From SZUA-521 sp041738285 (lineage in GTDB: Bacteria > Pseudomonadota > Gammaproteobacteria > Pseudomonadales > Azotimanducaceae): DNA of 5,237 bases. Of the stretch, positions 1 through 5,237 are shown piece after piece. The notes beneath the pieces were generated by a model. The model had not been told where the DNA came from, did not search any database, and saw only the letters and a program-made list of their open reading frames with translations. Each line of letters opens with the position of its first letter. The first letter of the stretch is position 1. A program made the position numbers and the translations under genes. The stretch lies in the NCBI GenBank assembly GCA_041738285.1, contig JBGSQB010000181.1, positions 1 through 5,237 of the forward strand, in the 5' to 3' direction.

Positions 1-771
1 CGCCGCGGCGTTCGCAGGCGCGACGCGAGCGGGCGCGAGCCCTGCCAAACACTGCCGAACGCGCCCTGCGTCGAGCCCGCGGAAGGTCCAGCAGTCCCCA
101 TTTGAATCCAGCTCGAAGTCCTGACCCGCAATGATCAACGCTGTCCCAAGAGCCTGCGCGCGCGCCCTGATCGCGTCAGGAACCGCGGTCTCTCCGAACA
201 CGCACGGCGCTCCCGCACGCATCACGCCGGCCTTCTCGGCTGCGATCGACTCGATGTCGTTGCCGAGATACTCCTGATGATCCATGCCGATGCTCGTGAT
301 CACCGATACGTCCGCATCGACCAGATTCACGGCATCGAGACGGCCACCGAGCCCGACTTCGAGCACGCAGACATCGACGCGTTGCAATCTGAATACGACC
401 AGCGCAGCGAGGATCGCGTATTCGAAGTAGGTGAGCGTAGCATCACGGCGCTCGGCTTCGACGGCTTCAAACGCGTCAACGATCGTCTCGTCATCCACGG
501 GGGCGCAATCGACGCGAATGCGCTCGTTGAAGCGACGCAGGTGTGGCGACAGCGTGGTTCCGACACGCATTCCCGCGGCACTCAGCAGCGCTTCACTGTA
601 GATGCTCGTCGAACCTTTACCATTCGTGCCCGCGATGATCATGTTCTTCGGCGCTGGCGGCAACACTTCGAGTCGTTGCGCGACCGCCCGCACCCGATCG
701 AGGCCGAGGTCGATACTTCGCGGATGCACGGTACCGATGAACTCGAGCCATTGCGGAAGCGTTCTGCGCAT
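1..771 (-). CDS. folC: Folylpolyglutamate / dihydrofolate synthase FolC, 5' part (cut by window edge)
   Basis: The reading frame starts at ATG 771-769 and stays open to base 1, giving 257 residues; the family is usually about 420-450, so the C-terminal part is missing. It is a cytosolic Mur-ligase-fold enzyme. In bacteria FolC usually joins glutamate to dihydropteroate and extends the polyglutamate tail of folates, using ATP. Visible motifs are WLEFIGTVHP (8-17), the P-loop AGTNGKGST (47-55), SPHL..FNERIRV (75-87), TYFEYAILAAL (114-124), LEVGLGGRLDAVN (137-149), GMDHQEYLG with metal-binding His165 (162-170), and EKAG with Lys180 at the place of the carbamylated lysine. The last visible residues, PANAAA, look like the start of the conserved N-A-A helix after the ATPase core. 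The ATG lies 2 bases beyond the trpA stop. Only a weak GGA is seen about 12 bases upstream, so translation is probably coupled to trpA. accD, which usually precedes folC, is absent. Identity is firm; whether it is bifunctional cannot be read from this fragment. Confidence 0.95.
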   Translation of the reverse strand, partial: MRRTLPQWLEFIGTVHPRSIDLGLDRVRAVAQRLEVLPPAPKNMIIAGTNGKGSTSIYSEALLSAAGMRVGTTLSPHLRRFNERIRVDCAPVDDETIVDAFEAVEAERRDATLTYFEYAILAALVVFRLQRVDVCVLEVGLGGRLDAVNLVDADVSVITSIGMDHQEYLGNDIESIAAEKAGVMRAGAPCVFGETAVPDAIRARAQALGTALIIAGQDFELDSNGDCWTFRGLDAGRVRQCLAGLAPARVAPANAAA

Positions 772-773
772 TT

Positions 774-1580
774 CTATGCACTATCCACGGCTTCGCGCAG
801 CGCACGTGCCTGCGCGGTCAGCGCTTCCGGGATTCTCGACGGCTGATCTGCGAGCCGACCCATCGTGTTGACGAATGCGCTGCCGACCACCACGCCATCG
901 CAGCACGGTGCAATCCGCGCGGCGGTCGACCCATCTTTGATTCCAAAGCCAACCATGACCGGCAGCTTCGTCACTGCTTTGATCTGCGCCACCCGCTCAT
1001 GAGTCTGTGCGACCGCGAGGTTGTTCGCACCGGTCACACCTTTGAGCGATACGTAGTACACGAACCCGGACGATGCACCTGTGATGCGCTCGATTCGTTC
1101 GGGAGTCGATGTCGGCGCAATCAGGAACACGCTGTCCAGCCCATGCTTCGCATAGGCGGCCTTCACGGAGGCAGACTCCTCCGGCGGCAGATTGACAATG
1201 ATGGTGCCATCCACTCCGGCTCGTGCCGAGCGACTCGCGAACTCATCGCACCCCGTGCGCTCGATCGAGTTCAGGTAGCCCATCAACAACACAGGTGTGT
1301 CAGCATCGCGCGACCGAAACTCCGCAACCATCTCGAACACGTTGGCAAGGCGCGTGCCGGCGGCGAGCGCGCGCTCTGCACCCGCCTGAATCGCCGGGCC
1401 GTCCGCTTCGGGATCGGTGAAGGGAATACCGAGTTCCAGGATATCGGCGCCGCCCGCAACAAGCGCATGCATGGCCGGTACGGTGGCCGACGGATTGGGG
1501 TCGCCCGCCGTGATGTACGCGACCAATGCCTTGCGCTGATTGGCCCGCAATGACGACAAGCGTTGTGCGATCCGAGTCAC
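774..1580 (-). CDS. trpA: Tryptophan synthase alpha subunit TrpA
   Basis: This cytosolic TIM-barrel lyase cleaves indole-3-glycerol phosphate to indole and glyceraldehyde 3-phosphate, and passes indole through a tunnel to TrpB. The product is 268 residues, the same length as the Salmonella enzyme, and the numbering matches without gaps at the sites checked. Catalytic Glu49 (ELGIPF) and Asp60 (DPEADGP) are present, as are Asp56, Asn104, the loop-6 stretch KGVTGA with Thr183, VGFGI (phosphate loop) and GVVVGSA. Departures from the usual consensus are Asn130 where most members have Asp (VNLPPEE), Ser105 after Asn104 where Pro is usual, and Glu58 in the loop carrying Asp60. None of these removes a known catalytic residue. 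The start is GTG 1580-1578, overlapping the trpB stop as GTGA. Only a weak GGA-type ribosome site is visible, so it is probably translated by coupling to trpB, which fits the 1:1 alpha2beta2 complex. Confidence 0.97.
   Translation of the reverse strand: MTRIAQRLSSLRANQRKALVAYITAGDPNPSATVPAMHALVAGGADILELGIPFTDPEADGPAIQAGAERALAAGTRLANVFEMVAEFRSRDADTPVLLMGYLNSIERTGCDEFASRSARAGVDGTIIVNLPPEESASVKAAYAKHGLDSVFLIAPTSTPERIERITGASSGFVYYVSLKGVTGANNLAVAQTHERVAQIKAVTKLPVMVGFGIKDGSTAARIAPCCDGVVVGSAFVNTMGRLADQPSRIPEALTAQARALREAVDSA
1577..1580 (-). promoter_or_regulatory. trpB stop / trpA start overlap (GTGA)
   Basis: The trpA start GTG (1580-1578) and the trpB stop TGA (1579-1577) share two bases. A four-base overlap of this kind normally lets ribosomes finishing trpB restart on trpA. 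That is expected for two subunits made in equal amounts. The overlap is seen directly; the coupling is inferred. Confidence 0.8.
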
Positions 1581-2794
1581 AGTCCGATTCCGTCGATCTC
1601 GGCCACAGTCAAGATGTCCTTGTCGCCGCGACCCGATAGCCCAACGATGACAATGTCATCGGCGCCGAAACGTGGCGCCTCCTCTGTGACCCACGCCAGC
1701 GCATGACTCGACTCGAGCGCGGGCATGATGCCCTCGATCTGGGTCAATGATCTGAAGGCCGCCAGCGCCTGCGTATCGGTGACGCTCACATACCGCGCGC
1801 GCCCCGAGTCCTTCAAATGTGAGTGCTCGGGACCAACGCCTGGATAGTCGAGCCCCGCAGAGACCGAGTGCGTATCGAGTATCTGTCCGTCTGAATCCGA
1901 CATCAGATACGTTCGATTGCCGTGCAGCACACCGACACTGCCCGCCGACAACGGTGCGGCATGGCGTCCGGATTCCAATCCCAGCCCACCCGCCTCTACC
2001 CCAACCATTGCCACTTCGACGTCATCGATGAAGGGGTGGAACAGTCCGATCGCATTTGACCCGCCACCCACACAGGCAACCAGCAAATCGGGCAGCCGAC
2101 CGTTGGTCGCAAGGCACTGCGCACGGGCTTCATGGCCGATGACAGACTGGAAATCGCGGACCATCATTGGATATGGGTGCGGCCCCGCGGCAGTTCCGAT
2201 GATGTAGTGCGTGTCGTCAACGTTGGCGACCCAGTCGCGCAATGCCTCGTTCATCGCATCTTTCAGCGTCCGCGATCCCGACCGAACCGGTACCACGTCG
2301 GCGCCCAACAGTTTCATGCGATAGACGTTGAGGCTCTGTCGCTTGATGTCGTCGACGCCCATGTAGACCTGGCAGGTCAGACCGAGCCGCGCGGCGACCG
2401 TGGCAGTCGCGACACCGTGCTGACCGGCGCCGGTCTCGGCAATGATCCGCCGCTTACCCATTCGCTTGGCCAGCAGGGCCTGACCGATCGTGTTGTTGAC
2501 CTTGTGAGCGCCTGTGTGATTGAGGTCTTCGCGCTTGAGGAAGATGCGCCCGCCCCCCAGCTTTTTTGTCAGTCTTTGGGCGAAATACAACGGAGTCGGT
2601 CGACCAACGTATTGCTTCAGATCGTCGGCGAACTCTCGCTGGAATTCCGGATCGGACTTCATCTGCCGATACAGTGCATCCAGCCCGTCGAGCGCGTGGA
2701 ACAGCGTTTCGGATACGAAACGTCCACCGAAGATACCGAAGTGCCCGTCGGAAGAAGGTGCATCGTATCGTTCGTTATTTCCCAGAATCGGCAC
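1577..2794 (-). CDS. trpB: Tryptophan synthase beta subunit TrpB
   Basis: This PLP enzyme condenses indole from TrpA with L-serine to give L-tryptophan. With the GTG start at 2794-2792 the product is 405 residues, close to the usual length of about 400. Over most of its length it carries about 11 more N-terminal residues than the Salmonella enzyme. Visible are HTGAHKVNN with the PLP lysine Lys98, ETGAGQHG with Glu120 (Salmonella Glu109), Arg152 (Arg141), LKDA with Lys178 (Lys167, partner of alpha Asp56), the phosphate-binding GGGSNAIG (243-250), SAGLDYPGVGPEHS with Asp316 (Asp305), PALES with Glu361 (Glu350), and LSGRGDKD with Ser387. The frame is open further upstream to an ATG at 2911-2909, but those extra 39 codons lie wholly in trpF and look nothing like TrpB. 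The GTG is preceded at 6 bases by a near-perfect ribosome site, which decides the start. The gene overlaps the end of trpF by 20 bases and trpA by 4. Confidence 0.97.
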   Translation of the reverse strand: MPILGNNERYDAPSSDGHFGIFGGRFVSETLFHALDGLDALYRQMKSDPEFQREFADDLKQYVGRPTPLYFAQRLTKKLGGGRIFLKREDLNHTGAHKVNNTIGQALLAKRMGKRRIIAETGAGQHGVATATVAARLGLTCQVYMGVDDIKRQSLNVYRMKLLGADVVPVRSGSRTLKDAMNEALRDWVANVDDTHYIIGTAAGPHPYPMMVRDFQSVIGHEARAQCLATNGRLPDLLVACVGGGSNAIGLFHPFIDDVEVAMVGVEAGGLGLESGRHAAPLSAGSVGVLHGNRTYLMSDSDGQILDTHSVSAGLDYPGVGPEHSHLKDSGRARYVSVTDTQALAAFRSLTQIEGIMPALESSHALAWVTEEAPRFGADDIVIVGLSGRGDKDILTVAEIDGIGL

Positions 2795-3419
2795 GTACCA
2801 CCTCCTTGATGAATTGTTCCATGAGCGCGCGATCCTTGATGCCCGGCGCCTGCTCCACGCCGCTGCAGATGTCCACGGCGTAAGGTCGCGTGAGACGAAT
2901 CGCTTCGCCAACGTTGGCGGGTGTCAATCCGCCGGCAAGGACGAGATGCGAGCCCGCCGCATCGGTTGGCCATAACGCCCAATCGAACGTCTGTCCTGTG
3001 CCGCCGACCATACCGGGTACGCTCGCATCGAGCAGAAACCCGCTCGCCGTCGGGTAGCGACGGTAAAGTCCTGGCACATCCACCGGCCCACTGACATTGA
3101 CCGACTTGATGTAGGGACGTCCAAACGATTCGCAATGCGCCGCTGATTCTTCGCCTTGAAACTGCAGCATCGACAATGGAACCCGAGCGAGAATCTGACT
3201 CACTTCGGCCGCCGGCAGGTCGACAAAGAGGCCCACGAGCGCAACGAAGGGCGGCGTTGCCTGGGCAATGGACTCGGCTTGCTCAGCGGTGACAAAGCGT
3301 CGGCTGCCCGGATGAAAGTTCAGTCCGATCGCGTCCGCGCCGGCCGCAGCCGCAGCAATCGCATCCTGCTGCCGCGTGATTCCGCAGATCTTGACCCTGA
3401 CCCGCACGGCGCGCCCCAC
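2775..3419 (-). CDS. trpF: Phosphoribosylanthranilate isomerase TrpF
   Basis: This cytosolic TIM-barrel isomerase converts N-(5'-phosphoribosyl)anthranilate to the carboxyphenylamino-deoxyribulose phosphate that TrpC uses next. The product is 214 residues, normal for a stand-alone TrpF and not fused to TrpC. Visible are VKICGIT with catalytic Cys12, LLDASVPGMVGGTG with catalytic Asp131 and the following glycines, the phosphate-binding LAGGLTPANV (161-170), and DICSGVE..PGIKD (183-196). The usual SPR near residue 40 reads SRR here (GSRRFV). The start is uncertain. GTG 3419-3417 begins the longest frame but has no clear ribosome site; GTG 3407-3405, four codons later, has GGGG six bases upstream and would give 210 residues starting just before VKICG. 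The gene follows truA by 15 bases, and its end overlaps trpB and carries the trpB ribosome site. Confidence 0.96.
   Translation of the reverse strand: MGRAVRVRVKICGITRQQDAIAAAAAGADAIGLNFHPGSRRFVTAEQAESIAQATPPFVALVGLFVDLPAAEVSQILARVPLSMLQFQGEESAAHCESFGRPYIKSVNVSGPVDVPGLYRRYPTASGFLLDASVPGMVGGTGQTFDWALWPTDAAGSHLVLAGGLTPANVGEAIRLTRPYAVDICSGVEQAPGIKDRALMEQFIKEVVRADSGK
2801..2807 (-). promoter_or_regulatory. Strong ribosome binding site for trpB, inside trpF
   Basis: Read on the minus strand, bases 2807-2801 are AAGGAGG, followed by TGGTAC and then the GTG start of trpB. Both the match to the anti-Shine-Dalgarno sequence and the 6-base spacing are near ideal. The site lies within the trpF codons for Lys-Glu-Val close to its C-terminus. 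It is the clearest ribosome site in the window and settles the trpB start. Confidence 0.85.
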
Positions 3420-3434
3420 GAAAAGCGGCGCATT

Positions 3435-4247
3435 CTACCAGATGTCACCCAGCGCCCGGAGAATCGGCGGCGGACGCCCGGCGGGAACGGCGAATTCGGG
3501 TGCATAGTTGACGTCGACGAGATACAGGCCGTCGGGCGGCGCCGTCGGCCCCGCCAGTGGTCGGGAACGTGCTTCGAGCAGCACCTCGAGCCAGCCAATG
3601 GTCTGCTCACCAATGCCGATCTGCATCAGGGCACCCGCGATGTTGCGCACCATGTGCTGCAGAAACGCATTAGCCGTGATGTCGATCACCACCAGTGGCC
3701 CAAAGCGGCGCACCGCGATGCTGTGCACGCAGCGGTAAGCGGAATGCGACTGGCAACTCGAGGCACGGAAACTGCTGAAGTCGTGTTCGCCGACCAGCGC
3801 CTGCGCGGCGCGGTGCATGGCCTCATCATCCAGCGGCGAACGTGCCCAAGTCACCTGGGTCCGGCCGAGCGCGATCGGCCCGTCGGCCTCCATGAAGACG
3901 TATTGATATCGACGCGCGATGGCGCTGAAACGCGCATGAAAAGTCGGTGGCATCGGCCGCGCCCAGCGCACGGCGAGGCTCTTCGGCGTCAGGCTCGTGG
4001 TGCCGCGAATCCAGGCTGCTGGCGGACGCTCCATCGGGCAATCGAAGCTGATCACCTGGCTGGTAGCGTGCACGCCGGTGTCGGTGCGACCCGAGGCGAC
4101 CACGCGCACTGGGTGCGACGCAACCTGGGTCAAGGCAGATTCCAGGGTCTGCTGCACGGTGCGCTGACCGACCTGACGCTGCCAGCCATGGTAAGCGCTA
4201 CCGTCGTACTCGACACCCAATGCCCAGTGATGGACCTGCGAGGTCAC
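3435..4247 (-). CDS. truA: tRNA pseudouridine synthase A, TruA
   Basis: TruA converts uridines 38-40 in the anticodon stem-loop of many tRNAs to pseudouridine; it is cytosolic and acts as a homodimer. The product is 270 residues, typical of the family. Visible are the N-terminal VEYDGSAYHGWQRQ (12-25), the catalytic motif SGRTDTGVHA with Asp56 as nucleophile (52-61), FHARFSAIARRYQYVF (102-117), DFSSFRASSCQ, the C-terminal NAFLQHMVRNIAGAL, and APPDGLYLVDV. The segment after RG (residues 81 onward) reads TTSLTP where RG-x-N-x-x-LP is common, a modest divergence outside the active site. The start is GTG 4247-4245; the fimV stop is the in-frame codon 12 bases upstream, so no earlier start is possible. 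A GAGG lies only 2 bases before the GTG, too close to be an ideal ribosome site. The position between fimV and trpF is conserved in gamma- and betaproteobacteria and does not imply a role in tryptophan synthesis. Confidence 0.97.
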   Translation of the reverse strand: MTSQVHHWALGVEYDGSAYHGWQRQVGQRTVQQTLESALTQVASHPVRVVASGRTDTGVHATSQVISFDCPMERPPAAWIRGTTSLTPKSLAVRWARPMPPTFHARFSAIARRYQYVFMEADGPIALGRTQVTWARSPLDDEAMHRAAQALVGEHDFSSFRASSCQSHSAYRCVHSIAVRRFGPLVVIDITANAFLQHMVRNIAGALMQIGIGEQTIGWLEVLLEARSRPLAGPTAPPDGLYLVDVNYAPEFAVPAGRPPPILRALGDIW

Positions 4248-4259
4248 AACCTCAAGCGA

Positions 4260-5237
4260 TCAGGCAATCTTGCCGAGCAGTTCTTTGGCCTGCTTCTGCT
4301 GCTCCATTGAGCCTTCCTGCAGGACTTCCGAGAGTATCTCTTTGGCACCGTCCTCATCGCCCATGTCGATGTAAGCCCGGGCCAGATCGAGTTTGGTCGA
4401 TGCCGTGTCCTCTTCATCGAGGAAATCGAAGGCATCATCCGCAGCGGCTGCGGACTTCGTCGCTGTGCCCTTGGGGCCATCGACGTCGAGTTCGAGATCC
4501 TCCAGATCGAATTCGGAGTCGCCGGCACCATCGGCAGCCAAAGCCAGATCGCCGTCGTCCTCGAGTTGTGCAGTTCCGTGCTCACCGTGCGCGGTGGACG
4601 GACGCGAGTCCGGATCGAAGTCGATCCCGAGATCGCCGCCCAGCTCGTCGCCACGACCCGTCGTGCTGTCATCGACGTCGGCTTCCAACTCGAGTGCCGG
4701 TGCCGCGTCGTCGTCGCCGAGTTCGAGATCGAGATCGAATTCATCGACGACGTCTGAACCACTGGCAGGCCTGGATGCGACGGCCGCCGTCGCCGCCGGG
4801 CGCACGCCGCCATCGTCATTCATCTTGGTGGCGAGCTCTCGCGCCTCGAGCAAGATCTCGTTGTCATCGCAGCGCTCGACGAGCTCAGCCATGTGCTGCT
4901 CGAAGGCGTCACTGTCCTTGGTTTCCGCGTAGATCTCGAGCAGCTTAAGACGTACGTCCGAGCGGGACGGGTCTTCGTCCAGCGCGCCAACCAATAGATT
5001 GAGCGCCTGGGGATAGCGCCCATAGGCGATGTAGATGTCGGCTTCACCGATGACGTCGCTGGTCTGCGCGCCGGTGTGTTCTTCCTCTTCGTGTTGCGCA
5101 GCGATTGTCGATGCCTCTTCCTCATCGATAGGATCCGGCACGACTTCTTCTTCGTACTCCCGCTCCGGCGCGACCACCAGCGGTGCCGCTGCGGCGGCGC
5201 CGCGCTGCTTGCGTGACGTAGCGGTATCAAACAGCGC
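4260..5237 (-). CDS. fimV: FimV-like pilus assembly / polar hub protein, C-terminal part (start outside window)
   Basis: The frame is open from the right edge to the TGA at 4262-4260, giving 325 residues. The N-terminal periplasmic LysM region and membrane segment of known FimV proteins would lie beyond the edge. In Pseudomonas, FimV supports type IV pilus assembly and twitching and organises polar proteins; here the role is inferred by family. In order, the fragment shows: an Ala-rich and then Glu-rich stretch (about 13-55); a TPR-like helical segment, EADIYIAYGRYPQALNLL through AFEQHMAELVE (about 65-121), the FimV cytoplasmic signature; an acidic low-complexity linker rich in Asp, Glu, Leu and Ala (about 161-277) with a repeated EFDL-type motif; and the conserved FimV C-terminal domain, TKLDLARAYIDMGDEDGAKEIL, ending QAKELLGKIA (281-325). 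No stop or frameshift is seen. The gene precedes truA by 12 bases, its usual neighbour. Confidence is high for the C-terminal domain, and slightly lower that the whole protein is a canonical FimV. Confidence 0.92.
   Translation of the reverse strand, partial: ALFDTATSRKQRGAAAAAPLVVAPEREYEEEVVPDPIDEEEASTIAAQHEEEEHTGAQTSDVIGEADIYIAYGRYPQALNLLVGALDEDPSRSDVRLKLLEIYAETKDSDAFEQHMAELVERCDDNEILLEARELATKMNDDGGVRPAATAAVASRPASGSDVVDEFDLDLELGDDDAAPALELEADVDDSTTGRGDELGGDLGIDFDPDSRPSTAHGEHGTAQLEDDGDLALAADGAGDSEFDLEDLELDVDGPKGTATKSAAAADDAFDFLDEEDTASTKLDLARAYIDMGDEDGAKEILSEVLQEGSMEQQKQAKELLGKIA
4487..4514 (-). repeat. Coding repeat copy A in the fimV acidic linker
   Basis: This 28-base stretch matches 4718-4742 at both ends (CGAGTTCGAGATC ... 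AGATCGAATTC on the plus strand) and differs in the middle by one extra codon. On the coding strand it gives EFDLEDLEL, against EFDLDLEL in copy B. Its place within an Asp/Glu/Leu-rich linker suggests repeat growth within the gene rather than a mobile or regulatory element. Confidence 0.6.
4718..4742 (-). repeat. Coding repeat copy B in the fimV acidic linker
   Basis: This is a 25-base stretch almost identical to 4487-4514 apart from one codon-sized length difference. It encodes EFDLDLEL. Within it GAGATC is repeated in tandem, giving alternating Asp-Leu residues. The two copies are about 230 bases apart in the same frame. Confidence 0.6.

Noticed and set aside
277..846. Plus-strand open frame of 189 codons opposite folC and the trpA end
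   Set aside because: The opposite strand encodes FolC with P-loop and metal-site motifs throughout, and the plus-strand translation resembles no family I know.
999..1553. Plus-strand open frame of 184 codons opposite trpA
   Set aside because: It is antisense to a complete TrpA with all catalytic residues; its composition is typical of a shadow frame.
2132..2809. Plus-strand open frame of 225 codons opposite trpB
   Set aside because: It lies antisense to the well-supported trpB with no ribosome site or domain; it is a by-product of codon bias.
2795..2911. N-terminal extension of trpB to an upstream ATG at 2911
   Set aside because: The 39 extra codons lie fully inside trpF and do not resemble TrpB, and a near-ideal ribosome site places the start at 2794.
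3156..4310. Long plus-strand open frame (384 codons) opposite truA and the start of trpF
   Set aside because: It is wholly antisense to truA and trpF, which carry clear family motifs. The translated product is rich in Arg, His and Gly with no recognisable domain, as expected of the reverse of GC-rich codons.
4716..4742. Repeated GAGATC/GATC units as a possible methylation cluster or regulatory array
   Set aside because: They fall in frame in fimV and encode alternating acidic and Leu residues. Codon-level repetition explains them without a DNA-level function.
4220..4948. Plus-strand Arg/Pro-rich frame (242 codons), and a Ser-rich frame at 4393-4932, opposite fimV
   Set aside because: Their extreme composition is the reverse reading of the Asp/Glu-rich FimV linker, not a gene.
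4260..5177. fimV as a complete 305-residue gene starting at GTG 5177
   Set aside because: The frame continues open to the window edge with FimV-like Ala-rich sequence and there is no ribosome site before 5177, so this is the 3' part of a longer gene.

Overview
All genes in this window lie on the minus strand and form one tightly packed run. In transcription order (right to left) it reads: fimV (3' part) - truA - trpF - trpB - trpA - folC (5' part). Gaps are 2 to 15 bases and two junctions overlap. No stretch longer than 15 bases lacks a gene, and I see no internal promoter, terminator, RNA gene, mobile element or CRISPR array. Any promoter must lie to the right of the window, or inside fimV where I cannot recognise it.

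The window suggests a GC-rich proteobacterium, most likely gamma- or betaproteobacterial. The block fimV - truA - trpF - (trpB - trpA) - accD - folC is a conserved neighbourhood in those groups, and the FimV C-terminal domain belongs to type IV pilus-bearing lineages. I cannot name the genus. The one departure from the usual layout is that accD (acetyl-CoA carboxylase beta subunit), normally between trpA and folC, is absent: folC starts 2 bases after the trpA stop.

Region by region (right to left): 5237-4260 is the end of a FimV-like polar/pilus assembly protein, with a TPR-like stretch, an acidic low-complexity linker and the conserved C-terminal domain. 4247-3435 is truA (tRNA pseudouridine synthase A). 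3419-2775 is trpF, 2794-1577 trpB and 1580-774 trpA, which supply phosphoribosylanthranilate isomerase and both tryptophan synthase subunits. The indole-glycerol-phosphate synthase step between them (trpC) is not in the window. 771-1 is the first 257 codons of folC, cut by the window edge.

This is essentially a housekeeping region. I found no previously undescribed system. The points worth a second look are the missing accD, an Asn at the usually Asp position 130 of TrpA, a strong ribosome binding site for trpB inside the end of trpF, four consecutive genes starting with GTG, and a duplicated acidic motif in the FimV linker.
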